This document shows positions 1 through 8,848 of a stretch of 64,000 bases of DNA, one piece after another. The position numbers and the translations under genes are program-made. This DNA is from Balneolaceae bacterium UBA2956 (GTDB taxonomy: Bacteria > Bacteroidota > Rhodothermia > Balneolales > Balneolaceae), in assembly GCA_002348545.1 (NCBI GenBank), contig DEBM01000045.1:1-64000 (forward strand), read 5' to 3'. Positions within the stretch are counted from its first letter, which is position 1. Every line of letters begins with the position of its first letter. The notes under the pieces are model-generated. The model was not told the DNA's origin and searched no databases. It saw only the letters and a program-made list of their open reading frames with translations.

Positions 1-716
1 GGTGGGCTGGTTATACAAATGCTGCGATTCACAGATTTTCGAGAGATGATGAGTTTTCTTCATTTGGAGATGCTGACACCGTTCTGGTCGGTATGAAATC
101 AGAATCATTTGATATCCACCCTGTCACTGGACATATGTGGGTAGGAGCGGGATCTATGAATGATGTACCTGCAGCGCCCTGGACACCACAAACATGGTAT
201 TCATTTGACACTTCAACTCTAGGAACAGATAATGAAACCCCTCTTGATAGTATTCATTGGGAAGTACTAGAGGGTGACGGACCCTTTGATGATGCCCGTC
301 CAAGAGGAATGGATTTTTCTGCTGATGGAATGACCGCCTATGTAGTCTCTTTTGCTACTAGCGGGTGGGGTTCTTTACCAACAAATAAATCTGGTGCTCA
401 AAAGTTTAACTCCGCAGATGGTAGTTCTAGTGAATTAATTAATAACCTACCTAAAGGTTTTACTCTTGACCAAAACTATCCAAACCCATTCAATCCGACT
501 ACAAATATTAACTATAGTCTTCAAAACGCTAGTCATGTTACCTTAAAGGTATTCGATATGACAGGTCGTGAGATTACTACCTTAGTCAACGGACGAATGA
601 ATGCAGGTGCACACACCGTTACGTTTAACGCTAGCAACCTATCTTCAGGTGTATATATTTATGCATTGGAAGCGAATGGTGTACGTTTAACCAACCGTAT
701 GACACTTATCAAGTAA
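1..716 (+). CDS. C-terminal part of a T9SS-secreted protein (5' end outside window)
   Basis: The reading frame is open from base 3 to the TAA at 714-716, so the true start lies left of the window; the ATG at 93 is internal. About 237 residues are visible. The first part has short glycine/aspartate-rich strands such as GMDFSADGMTAYVVS that resemble beta-propeller blades, but I assign no family. The last ~85 residues are a type IX secretion sorting domain: QNYPNPFNPTTNINYSL, then VFDMTGRE, GVYIYAL and the tail MTLIK. It is therefore expected to cross the outer membrane and be released or anchored at the surface. A strong terminator follows directly. Confidence 0.85.
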   Translation, partial: WAGYTNAAIHRFSRDDEFSSFGDADTVLVGMKSESFDIHPVTGHMWVGAGSMNDVPAAPWTPQTWYSFDTSTLGTDNETPLDSIHWEVLEGDGPFDDARPRGMDFSADGMTAYVVSFATSGWGSLPTNKSGAQKFNSADGSSSELINNLPKGFTLDQNYPNPFNPTTNINYSLQNASHVTLKVFDMTGREITTLVNGRMNAGAHTVTFNASNLSSGVYIYALEANGVRLTNRMTLIK

Positions 717-733
717 TTATTTCTTGATTATTT

Positions 734-771
734 AAAAAGCAGCCCTTTTTATTTAGGGCTGCTTTTTTTTT
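734..771 (+). terminator. Rho-independent terminator after the first T9SS gene
   Basis: A 12-bp perfect stem (AAAAAGCAGCCC pairing with GGGCTGCTTTTT) encloses a 10-nt loop and runs into a tract of T residues. It begins 17 bases after the TAA of the partial gene, so it separates that gene from the GHL10 operon starting at 800. Confidence 0.9.
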
Positions 772-799
772 CTTTCCATTCACTTAATGTTTTAAGCTT

Positions 800-2821
800 A
801 TGTTTAATTCAATTCCCTATTTACTCAGGAGAGTAGTTATTATTAGCTTATTTGCCGTATTTATCCTAACAAACAGCCAATTAAAAGCACAAGACTACCA
901 AGTACCTAAAAATGAATTTCGAGCGACATGGGTGGCTACTGTAATTAATCTAGATTGGCCTCAAACTGGTGGATTAGCCCCACGTTTTCAAAAAGCAGAC
1001 CTCAAAAATAAATTAGACAAGTTAAAAGAGGCAGGTATTAATGCTGTTTATTTTCAGATACGCACAGAAGGTGATGCATTATATGATTCTTCTATAGAAC
1101 CTTGGTCAAAGTATTTGACAGGTGAAGAAGGAACACCTCCAGAGCCATACTGGGATCCTTTGATATTTGCAGTAAAAGAAGCTCATAATCGAGGGATGGA
1201 ATTACACGCTTGGCTTAATCCCTATAGAGCAATGAGAAGCATACCATCTGATTTTTCACAGAAAATCGTATTGAATCAAGAAATTGACCCTAGTCTTGAA
1301 ATTGTATTGAACCGAGAATTTGACCAAAATAGTAAAATGAAGGTTTCAGGAACCTCTGAAAGGGCAGCAAATCACGTGTCAAACACTCATCCCGAGTGGT
1401 TGTTAGTTATGAATGATAAAATTGCCATTTTTGATCCTGGGTTACAAGAGGCCATAGAATATAATAGGGACATAGTAATGGATGTGGTTAATCGCTATGA
1501 TGTGGATGGAATACACTTTGATGACTACTTTTATCCCTATCCACCAAACCATATGGGTAGTTCTTCTGCGAACGAAAAATTGGATGATGATACCTTTGCT
1601 AAATATCCTCGTGGTTATACTGATAAAGATGATTGGAGAAGAGCAAATGTAGACCTTTTAATTGAAATGATCCATGACAGTATTCAAGTGGTGAAACCAT
1701 GGGTTAAATTTGGAATTAGTCCATTTGGAATATGGAAAAGTGGGGTTCCTAGTGGAATCTCTGGCATGAATGCTTATGATACAATCTATGGTGATGGGGT
1801 GGCATGGCTGGAACAACGCACAATTGACTATATAACCCCACAATTATATTGGGGAATAGAACGATGGTACTCAGTTGGTCAAGATTATCGTGCACTAGCA
1901 GATTGGTGGGCAGATAAAGCGTATGAAAACGAAAGGCATATATACCCAGGACATGGTCTTTACCGTACGAGTTCGCGTACATTTTCGGGTACTTTGTTTA
2001 ACCAAAATGAAATGCCCAGACAAATAAAGCATAATAGATCTAATCCAATTATTCAAGGGAGTGTATTCTTTCGAGCAAAAAATATAACTAGTTATTCTTC
2101 AAAAGGTTTTGCTGACACGCTAAAAGCGAATTACTATCGATATGCCGCTCTTACACCAATCATGAGTTGGAAAGATAGTATACCTCATGGGACACCTCAG
2201 AATCTCCAAGTTCAGCGAGATGAAGAAAATGAGTATATATTTCATCTAAGATGGGATTCTGTTGAAGTGGATCTTGACGCAAAAACTTCGACTATGGGTT
2301 ATGTAGATTCATTGGTTAAGTATGCTATTTACCGGGTCGATGCCGCTCAACAACCTGTTCAAAGCTCGGCAATGAACGAATATTATAATCTTGTGGGTGT
2401 AACTGGTACTCCTGAATTCACTGATATAGCCCCCCCTTCAGAACATAAATATTGGTATTTTATTACCTCAGTTACACGAAACTCCATAGAAAGTTTACCA
2501 ACTAATGTGTTAGAAGCTGGAGTGGTGGTTTCAAACGAAGATCCATCGACCGGTGTAGCTGGATTTATTTTATTACCCAACTATCCTAATCCGTTTAATC
2601 CAAATACCGTTATTCCATTTAGCCTGGAAAAAGCAGGTATGGTGCAATTGGAAGTATTTGATTTATTAGGCCGAAAAGTGGCTACATTGGTTGATGAAGA
2701 ATTACAGCAGGGTAGACATTCGTATAGTTTTGACGGAACTTCACTCAGTTCTGGGGTATATGTATATAGACTTAAGCAAAATGATCAGATTACTACCCGA
2801 TCAATGACGCTAATCAAGTGA
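800..2821 (+). CDS. GHL10 (DUF187) family glycosidase, DigH/YngK-like, with T9SS tag
   Basis: The protein has 673 residues. A signal peptide covers about residues 1-30, ending at LKAQ. The catalytic TIM-barrel follows, with family marks FRATWVATV, AVYFQIR, HAWLNPYRA, HPEWLL, DPG and YDVDGIHFDDYFYP. A fibronectin-III-like region lies near 465-575 and a T9SS sorting domain at 589-673 (NYPNPFNPNTVIPFSL, tail MTLIK). GHL10 proteins include E. coli DigH, which cleaves peptide-free peptidoglycan glycans; that known role fits the amidases and hexosaminidases nearby. The substrate here is inferred. It heads a three-gene run; the next gene starts 18 nt downstream. A loop after the LNPYR motif carries a diverged 12-residue duplication. 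Confidence 0.85.
   Translation: MFNSIPYLLRRVVIISLFAVFILTNSQLKAQDYQVPKNEFRATWVATVINLDWPQTGGLAPRFQKADLKNKLDKLKEAGINAVYFQIRTEGDALYDSSIEPWSKYLTGEEGTPPEPYWDPLIFAVKEAHNRGMELHAWLNPYRAMRSIPSDFSQKIVLNQEIDPSLEIVLNREFDQNSKMKVSGTSERAANHVSNTHPEWLLVMNDKIAIFDPGLQEAIEYNRDIVMDVVNRYDVDGIHFDDYFYPYPPNHMGSSSANEKLDDDTFAKYPRGYTDKDDWRRANVDLLIEMIHDSIQVVKPWVKFGISPFGIWKSGVPSGISGMNAYDTIYGDGVAWLEQRTIDYITPQLYWGIERWYSVGQDYRALADWWADKAYENERHIYPGHGLYRTSSRTFSGTLFNQNEMPRQIKHNRSNPIIQGSVFFRAKNITSYSSKGFADTLKANYYRYAALTPIMSWKDSIPHGTPQNLQVQRDEENEYIFHLRWDSVEVDLDAKTSTMGYVDSLVKYAIYRVDAAQQPVQSSAMNEYYNLVGVTGTPEFTDIAPPSEHKYWYFITSVTRNSIESLPTNVLEAGVVVSNEDPSTGVAGFILLPNYPNPFNPNTVIPFSLEKAGMVQLEVFDLLGRKVATLVDEELQQGRHSYSFDGTSLSSGVYVYRLKQNDQITTRSMTLIK
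1265..1336 (+). repeat. Diverged 36-bp tandem duplication inside the GHL10 gene
   Basis: Two adjacent 36-base units, 1265-1300 and 1301-1336, match at 26 of 36 positions by direct comparison. They encode IVLNQEIDPSLE and IVLNREFDQNSK, an in-frame repeat in the loop between the LNPYRA and HPEWLL motifs of the glycosidase. Confidence 0.7.
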
Positions 2822-2839
2822 GATAGACAAAGGATAAAA

Positions 2840-3871
2840 ATGTCAAATAGGCGTAATTTTCTTAAGAATATTGGTTTAACTTTTTTTGGTTTTGGTGGTT
2901 TAGCGGCAAATTCGAAACAAGTTCAAGAACAAGATGAAGTTAAATTTCGTATAGCTCATGTAACCGATCAACATGTCACTTCTAGACGAAAGGGTCACCT
3001 TGGTTATCAAAAATGTGTGGAATCCATTAATACTCTTTCTCCTTCACCTGATTTCGTGTTAATGGGTGGTGATATGGTATTTGATGGATTGTATACTGAT
3101 TTAGATGTATATCAAGAGTCCATTGAATTGTACAAAGTTATCTCGGACCGACTCAAAATGCCCTACTACCATTGCATTGGTAATCATGATGTGTTAGGCT
3201 TATCCTCCAGAAGAAAGGTAGCTCGAGATCATCCTGAAATTGGTTGTGCTTATATTATGAAACGTCTTGGTATGGAAAGAGACTACTATAGTTTCAATCA
3301 TAAAGGTTGGCACTTTATTGTGCTGAACTCCATTTTTGAGATAGAAGGAACCTCAGGTCCTGCCTATGAAGCTCGTATAGGAGAACGGCAAATGGATTGG
3401 TTACGTTTTGATCTAGGTAAGCACAAAGACAAACCAACTCTTGCAGTTAGCCATTTTGCTGCATTCTCACATAAAGGTCAAATAATCCAAGATTTTGACA
3501 TGAAGGCGATGAGTGGAATTATTCTGCAGGATAATAAACAACTTAGAGAGGTATTGGAGCGGCATAGTGTGCGTGCTCTTTTACAAGGTCATACCCATGT
3601 AAGTGAGAATTTTCAGTATAACAATGTATGGTATATAACTACCCAATCGGCTTCGGCGGCTTGGTGGGGTGGAAATTGGTTGGGTTTTGAGCCAGGATAT
3701 ACTATAATAGAGCTAGGTGAAAGAGATATTATTAGATGGTATGCAAATAAATATGAGTGGGAACATAAGCTTGATCCTAAGGATACTTTAGAGCGAGAAC
3801 GCATCCAAGAACAAAAGGATTTTGAAGCAGAACAAATCAGATTATATTTACAAGAAATCACTCGTGAGTAA
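2840..3871 (+). CDS. Exported calcineurin-like metallophosphoesterase
   Basis: The protein has 343 residues and starts with a twin-arginine-like leader (SNRRNFLKNIG followed by a short apolar stretch), suggesting Tat export. All metallophosphoesterase metal-site motifs are visible: D43 and H45 in HVTDQH, GGDM around D78, GNHD at 114-117, H205, and GHTH at 250-253. This is the CpdA/Icc-like calcineurin fold, which hydrolyses phosphomono- or diesters; the exact substrate cannot be read from sequence. It sits 18 nt after the GHL10 gene and overlaps the next gene, a phosphodiester glycosidase. A joint role in taking apart a phosphate-linked glycan is my inference. Confidence 0.85.
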   Translation: MSNRRNFLKNIGLTFFGFGGLAANSKQVQEQDEVKFRIAHVTDQHVTSRRKGHLGYQKCVESINTLSPSPDFVLMGGDMVFDGLYTDLDVYQESIELYKVISDRLKMPYYHCIGNHDVLGLSSRRKVARDHPEIGCAYIMKRLGMERDYYSFNHKGWHFIVLNSIFEIEGTSGPAYEARIGERQMDWLRFDLGKHKDKPTLAVSHFAAFSHKGQIIQDFDMKAMSGIILQDNKQLREVLERHSVRALLQGHTHVSENFQYNNVWYITTQSASAAWWGGNWLGFEPGYTIIELGERDIIRWYANKYEWEHKLDPKDTLERERIQEQKDFEAEQIRLYLQEITRE

Positions 3872-5039
3872 TTTTATTTCAAAAATAAAAAAGCCATTTT
3901 CATTATTCCTTAAACTAAGTGTACTAGGTATCTTATCAATTTTCTTTCCTGAGCATCTTCAAGCACAATCTTTCACAATTAGGGTGATGAGTGATTCTGC
4001 ATTAAGCACAGGTGTTAACCACATAGCCTGGGAATCAGCGGAACCAAAGTGGTCAGGTGATATTATTGTAGCCGATTGGAATTCATCAATCCAACTAAAA
4101 ACAGTCAAAGCTAATAATGAACTCAAAGGCTATCAGACCACTCAAGATATGATGCGCTCCTATCAGCAAAGTATCAGTTCGGAAAAAAAAGTGATAGCTG
4201 GGATTAATGGGGATTTTTACAAGGCAGGGGGAGTACCCGTTCACAGTCAGCTAATCGAGGGGGAAATACTGAAATTACCTGTACAGCGCGATGCTATTGC
4301 AATGGATGACCATCAGCAATTTTATCTAGGTTCGTTTAGATATTCAGGTCAATTAGAAATTCTTGAACAATCTATAATACTAGAGATCGACGGTGTTAAT
4401 ACTGCAAGGGAGGCTGATCAACTCATCGTGTATAATGAATATTATGGTGATTCTACCCTAACTAATGCCTTTGGATATGAAGTCGTGGTTAAACAACTTG
4501 ATTACGAGCCTATTAACAGACCTGAGCTATTTGTAGTAGTCGAGTTCGAAAATCATCAAAAAGGTTTTATTCCTGAGGGTCATGTGGTTCTTTCTGCCCA
4601 TGGGAAAAAAATGCCCTATTTAAAATCTTTAGGAGTAGGCGATTCCATTCGAATAACTCATGGATTACTCCAAGGTCAACAGCCTTTTTCTGAGCAACCA
4701 GCATTAGTGGAATTTATTGGTGGCAGCAAGATTTTTTTAAACAACGGAAAGATAGATGGTAATTGGCCTGAGCGACATCCGAGATCAGCTCTAGGTTTTA
4801 ATGCTGATACAACAAAGGTATTCTTGTTTACCGTAGATGGACGACAGGAGAGTAGTGTTGGAATGTCGCTCACCGAAATGGCCGAGGTGATGAAGTATTT
4901 TGATGTAACTTATGCCATTAATCTTGATGGTGGTGGTTCAACTACCTTAGTAGCAAATGATAAGGTACTTAGTTCTCCATCAGATCCAACGGGGCAAAGA
5001 AAAGTATCCAATGCTATTTTATTAGTTCAAGATCAGTAG
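3864..5039 (+). CDS. Phosphodiester glycosidase (NAGPA/DUF2233), periplasmic form
   Basis: I chose the GTG at 3864, which overlaps the upstream stop by 8 bases and gives a normal signal peptide (basic start, long apolar core, ending HLQAQ). An ATG at 3822 would add 14 polar residues and a 50-base overlap. The mature part matches the phosphodiester glycosidase family, related to the enzyme that removes GlcNAc from GlcNAc-1-phosphodiesters. Family motifs are GINGDFY, HPRSALGFNADTTKVFLFTV and the C-terminal INLDGGGSTTL. There is no T9SS domain, so it probably stays in the periplasm, unlike the related protein at 15958. It is the last gene of the run begun by the GHL10 enzyme. Confidence 0.82.
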   Translation: MSNFISKIKKPFSLFLKLSVLGILSIFFPEHLQAQSFTIRVMSDSALSTGVNHIAWESAEPKWSGDIIVADWNSSIQLKTVKANNELKGYQTTQDMMRSYQQSISSEKKVIAGINGDFYKAGGVPVHSQLIEGEILKLPVQRDAIAMDDHQQFYLGSFRYSGQLEILEQSIILEIDGVNTAREADQLIVYNEYYGDSTLTNAFGYEVVVKQLDYEPINRPELFVVVEFENHQKGFIPEGHVVLSAHGKKMPYLKSLGVGDSIRITHGLLQGQQPFSEQPALVEFIGGSKIFLNNGKIDGNWPERHPRSALGFNADTTKVFLFTVDGRQESSVGMSLTEMAEVMKYFDVTYAINLDGGGSTTLVANDKVLSSPSDPTGQRKVSNAILLVQDQ

Positions 5040-5105
5040 TTCATAAGTTGTTCAGGGTCATTAATTTATATTCGGTTTTATTCAAAGGGTAATTAGCAAT
5101 ATTAC

Positions 5106-6278
5106 TTACACTTTTATGAGTATGTTTTTTTGTTGCATCCAACTTGCTAAACCAAAAAATAAGAAAACCCATAAGATGGAATGACTAACAGATGCCAACA
5201 TAGGATCGGTGAATATCCCATTTAGAATTATAGAGTATAAAAATCCTTTCAGGCTCATAATATCGCCCTCCACGGTGATCTGTATCATACTCATTATTCG
5301 AGCAATTATTCCACTCAAAAAGAATATCGTAATGGCATTTATCCCATAAGCAATCCCCCAATTAATACCTTTTTTATATCCTTTTACGTCAATTAACCAA
5401 TAACAAAAACCAAACATCATACTAGCTAAACCACCAGTGAAAAGACTAAATGAACTGGTCCAAATATTTTTATTTAGCGGGAAAATCCAACTCCATAGAT
5501 AGCCTAGTGTTAGCCAAATAAAACCCCATTTAAGTAACTCAAGCACTTTTTGTTCTCGATTAATATGATTTTTAAGTAGTAACTGACCAATATAAATACC
5601 CATCAATGTATTCACTAAAGCCGGAAAAGTGCTCAAAATACCCTCTGGATCCCATAGTTCTTTCCACATATGACCGCTGAGAAGGAGCTGATCAAAATAG
5701 GCTGCTAAATTTCCTTCTGGTGCGTCAATAGCACCTGCTCCAAACCCAGGAACTGGAATTAGACTCATCGCTAACCAATATCCAATCAATATAAGTCCCG
5801 CTACTATCCATCGCACATTGGTAGATGTATACAAAAATAGAAAAGCTGCCATAATATAGATTACTGAAATTCGTTGGAGGACTCCCGGTATTCTCAGGCT
5901 TGCGATTTTAGGATGTAGACTAAATTCTGGTGAAAATACTACATAAGGGAAGGCAGCAAGAACCAAACCCAAACTAAAAATTTTTGCTCCACGTATGACT
6001 GTTTTTTGGATTAACTCTTGACGACTCATTCCTTTCGCCGTAGCTTTGGAAAAAGCTAAGACGATGGAAACACCTACTATAAATAGGAAAAACGGGAAGA
6101 TTAAATCGGTTGGAGTCCAACCGTGCCATTCCGCATGGGCAAATGGCCCATATACATGAGACCAGGAGCCTGGATTGTTTACCCATATCATTGCGGCAAC
6201 AGTAGCGCCTCGGAAAAAGTCCAAAGAATTGAGTCTTTTACCTTTTATAATTTGTTGTGAGTTATCCATGTTAGCCAA
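5106..6278 (-). CDS. nagX: NagX-like membrane acyltransferase (heparan-alpha-glucosaminide N-acetyltransferase family)
   Basis: The 390-residue polytopic membrane protein has about ten hydrophobic segments. Its opening is diagnostic of the NagX/DUF5009 group (COG4299, related to lysosomal HGSNAT): RLNSLDFFRGATVAAMIWVN, then GWTPTDLIFPFFLFIVGVS. Family members are thought to acetylate amino sugars across the membrane or to handle GlcNAc. The ATG at 6278 lies 5 bases after the stop of the NagZ-like gene, so the two are co-transcribed, and an amino-sugar role fits. A second ATG three codons in is an equally possible start. Convergent with the NAGPA gene; no clear hairpin in the 66-base gap. Confidence 0.8.
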   Translation of the reverse strand: MANMDNSQQIIKGKRLNSLDFFRGATVAAMIWVNNPGSWSHVYGPFAHAEWHGWTPTDLIFPFFLFIVGVSIVLAFSKATAKGMSRQELIQKTVIRGAKIFSLGLVLAAFPYVVFSPEFSLHPKIASLRIPGVLQRISVIYIMAAFLFLYTSTNVRWIVAGLILIGYWLAMSLIPVPGFGAGAIDAPEGNLAAYFDQLLLSGHMWKELWDPEGILSTFPALVNTLMGIYIGQLLLKNHINREQKVLELLKWGFIWLTLGYLWSWIFPLNKNIWTSSFSLFTGGLASMMFGFCYWLIDVKGYKKGINWGIAYGINAITIFFLSGIIARIMSMIQITVEGDIMSLKGFLYSIILNGIFTDPMLASVSHSILWVFLFFGLASWMQQKNILIKV

Positions 6279-6283
6279 TATAT

Positions 6284-7354
6284 TTAATTGGGTTTTTGGC
6301 TTTTCATTCTCAAAATTCTATTCACTGAATAGTCAATTCTATTTTCGTTGATGAATTCCTCTTCAATTAATTGTTCAACGATGCATACCAGCTCAGATAA
6401 TTTAGCTGGGTTTGGCAGTAGATTATTTCCAAAACAAAACATATCTACTCCCGCATTTAGTCCCATCTTTAGGGCCTCTTTTATTCCGAAGTGATCAGAA
6501 ATTGCTTTCATTTGCATATCATCAGTGAACACTAAGCCATTAAAGCCCATTTTTTTGCGAAGTAATTTGGGTATTATATATTCGGATATGGTTGCAGGAT
6601 ACAGTGCATCAAATTTTCTGTGAATTACATGGGCGGTCATAATCATTGAGCATAGTCCGTCTTCAATAAGAGCTGAATAAGGTAATAACTCATCTTCTTG
6701 CCATGTATCAGTCACATCTACAAAACCTGCATGTGTATCGCCTTTGGCGCTTCCATGACCTGGAAAATGCTTGCAGCAACCCCAAATCCCTTCAGATTCT
6801 AAGCCTCTTAAGTAAGCCTTAGCATGTCGGTAGACTAAATCTGAGCTAGAACCAAAGGATCGTTCTCGTTTAGCTATTATAGAAGAATTTAATTCTTTGG
6901 CTACGTCAACCACGGGGGCAAAATTAACGGTAATATGCATTTCTCGGAGTATGCTGCCTATGTCTTTGGCTTGTTGATAGGTTAGCTCTATATCATCTTG
7001 ATTACCCAAATAGGCATGACTTTTTGTATCCGCAAAACCATATATAGGTTTTAGTCGATTGACCAGTCCTCCTTCTTGATCGATACCTATCCATAGTGGA
7101 AGACTACTGACCTCATGTAGTGATGCACAGAGTTCTTGAAGTTGTACTGGCGATGAAATGTTATGGATAGGTTTATGGTGTACCATATCTTGATCGAAAA
7201 GAATAACCGCTCCCGGTCCGAATTTCTCTATCATAGTATATAATTCTGAGCCTTTACTCATATCGGAACCTTTAAAGCCCATTAAAAAAAGTTGAGCAAT
7301 TTTTCTGCGTAACGATAAAGTATTCGATATGTTCTTATTACTTTTCGAGTACAT
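6284..7354 (-). CDS. nagZ: NagZ-like GH3 beta-N-acetylglucosaminidase, no signal peptide
   Basis: The protein has 356 residues, close to the size of single-domain NagZ enzymes. Key motifs are IDQEGG (91-96), the NagZ signature KHFPGHG (195-201) with D206 and H208 just after it, which is the mobile histidine/aspartate loop that serves as acid/base in this family, and FTDDM with nucleophile D278. NagZ removes GlcNAc from muropeptides or GlcNAc-MurNAc. The N-terminus is polar with no export signal, so a cytoplasmic location is expected, consistent with the AmpG-like importer at 14582. First gene of the nagZ-nagX pair, divergent from the NamZ gene across 186 bases. Confidence 0.88.
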   Translation of the reverse strand: MYSKSNKNISNTLSLRRKIAQLFLMGFKGSDMSKGSELYTMIEKFGPGAVILFDQDMVHHKPIHNISSPVQLQELCASLHEVSSLPLWIGIDQEGGLVNRLKPIYGFADTKSHAYLGNQDDIELTYQQAKDIGSILREMHITVNFAPVVDVAKELNSSIIAKRERSFGSSSDLVYRHAKAYLRGLESEGIWGCCKHFPGHGSAKGDTHAGFVDVTDTWQEDELLPYSALIEDGLCSMIMTAHVIHRKFDALYPATISEYIIPKLLRKKMGFNGLVFTDDMQMKAISDHFGIKEALKMGLNAGVDMFCFGNNLLPNPAKLSELVCIVEQLIEEEFINENRIDYSVNRILRMKSQKPN

Positions 7355-7540
7355 CTAAAGCATTTTTAGTAGTTGCAAGAAAATTAGATAATTTCCAAGC
7401 TGTTTATACATTAGCCTTGCAAAAGGTGTTTTACGAGAGGTGAATTTGAGTGATAAATCAAGGTAGTTCATTTCTTTTTTACCTAATTTATTTAGTGTTA
7501 TGTTAGTCATTTACGACATTCTAAGCCAATCTATTAGTCT

Positions 7541-8830
7541 ATGTTTACACCCTTTTATAAACGAATTAGAAAAAACCGAACCTTTGCACGAATTAGTGCA
7601 TTTTCATGGGGAATAACTTTATTGATTACTTTGGGACTCAGCGCACAGCAAACGGTAAAAACAGGTATTGAAGTCTTAGTAGATCAGGACTTTAAGGTTA
7701 TTGAAGGTATGCGTGTCGGATTAATTACCAATGCTACCGGAGTAAATTCTGAGCTTATTTCGACTATTGATTTGTTGAACAGTGCTAAAAATGTACATTT
7801 GGTAGCATTATATGGCCCGGAGCATGGCGTACGGGGTGATTATGCGGCTGGGGATAAGGTAGATAGTTATGTTGATCAGGCAACTGGTCTGCCGGTATTC
7901 TCGTTATATGGTACTACTCGTAAGCCTACTCCAGAAATGTTGGAAGGGGTAGAAGTGTTGGTGTACGACATTCAGGATATAGGGGTGAGATCATACACAT
8001 ATATCAGCACAATGGGACTAGCTATGGAAGCCGCAGCTGAGCTTAAAATACCATTTATGGTATTAGATAGACCTAATCCTTTGGGTGGTTTAAAAGTGGA
8101 GGGTAGTTTAGTGGATCCAGAGTTTGAATCCTTCGTGAGTAAATTTCCTATTCCATATGTTTATGGGCTCACTCCTGCTGAGATTGCCCGAATGATTAAT
8201 GATAAAGGGTGGATGGATATAAAAGAGAAGGTAGATTTGATAGTTATAAGCATGGAAGGGTGGACGCGGGAGATGACATTCGAACAAACGGGTCTTCCAT
8301 GGGTTCCTGCCTCACCTCATATTCCACATTCCTATTCACCGTACTATTATGTTGCAAGCGGAGTAATGGGGGAGTTGGGTGTTTTTTCTGAGGGTGTGGG
8401 GTATACGCTTCCTTTTCAGACTTTTGCTGCTGAATGGATTGATGAGCAGGCTTTATGTGAAGCTATGAATGCCTTAAAGCTTCCAGGGGTATACTTCCGT
8501 CCAATAGTGTTCAAACCATTTTATGGTCGTGACCAAGGAAAAACCTTAAGAGGGGTACAGATTCACTTATATGATATTGATCAAGTAGAATTATTGCCTT
8601 TGCAATTCTATTTTATGCAAGTTCATCATGAATTATATCCTGAAAAGAATATTTTTGGTTTATCAGAAAACCGTTGGAATATGTTCGATAAAGTCAATGG
8701 TTCGGATTTTGTGCGTTCTGAATTCTCTTCTCACTACCGAATCGATTCATTGTTGGTTAAATGGAGAGAAGAAGCCAAGGCTTTTCAGCAAGAATCTATA
8801 CCTTTTTGGTTGTATTCAGCCAACAATTAA
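7541..8830 (+). CDS. namZ: Exo-beta-N-acetylmuramidase NamZ (DUF1343, GH171), exported
   Basis: The protein has 429 residues with a signal peptide of about 35 residues (basic start, apolar core, cleavage near LSAQ). The body is a full DUF1343 protein: GIEVL, GLITNATG, ALYGPEHGVRGDYAAGDKV, LVYDIQDIGVRSYTYIST, DRPNPLGG, EGSLVDP, and the late GVQIHL. DUF1343 was redefined as GH171 after NamZ of Bacillus subtilis and Tannerella was shown to release MurNAc from non-reducing chain ends. The signal peptide puts it outside the cytoplasm, whereas the neighbouring NagZ lacks one. The amidase gene starts 18 bases downstream in the same operon. Confidence 0.9.
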   Translation: MFTPFYKRIRKNRTFARISAFSWGITLLITLGLSAQQTVKTGIEVLVDQDFKVIEGMRVGLITNATGVNSELISTIDLLNSAKNVHLVALYGPEHGVRGDYAAGDKVDSYVDQATGLPVFSLYGTTRKPTPEMLEGVEVLVYDIQDIGVRSYTYISTMGLAMEAAAELKIPFMVLDRPNPLGGLKVEGSLVDPEFESFVSKFPIPYVYGLTPAEIARMINDKGWMDIKEKVDLIVISMEGWTREMTFEQTGLPWVPASPHIPHSYSPYYYVASGVMGELGVFSEGVGYTLPFQTFAAEWIDEQALCEAMNALKLPGVYFRPIVFKPFYGRDQGKTLRGVQIHLYDIDQVELLPLQFYFMQVHHELYPEKNIFGLSENRWNMFDKVNGSDFVRSEFSSHYRIDSLLVKWREEAKAFQQESIPFWLYSANN

Positions 8831-8848
8831 TCACAATAATCTAAGATT

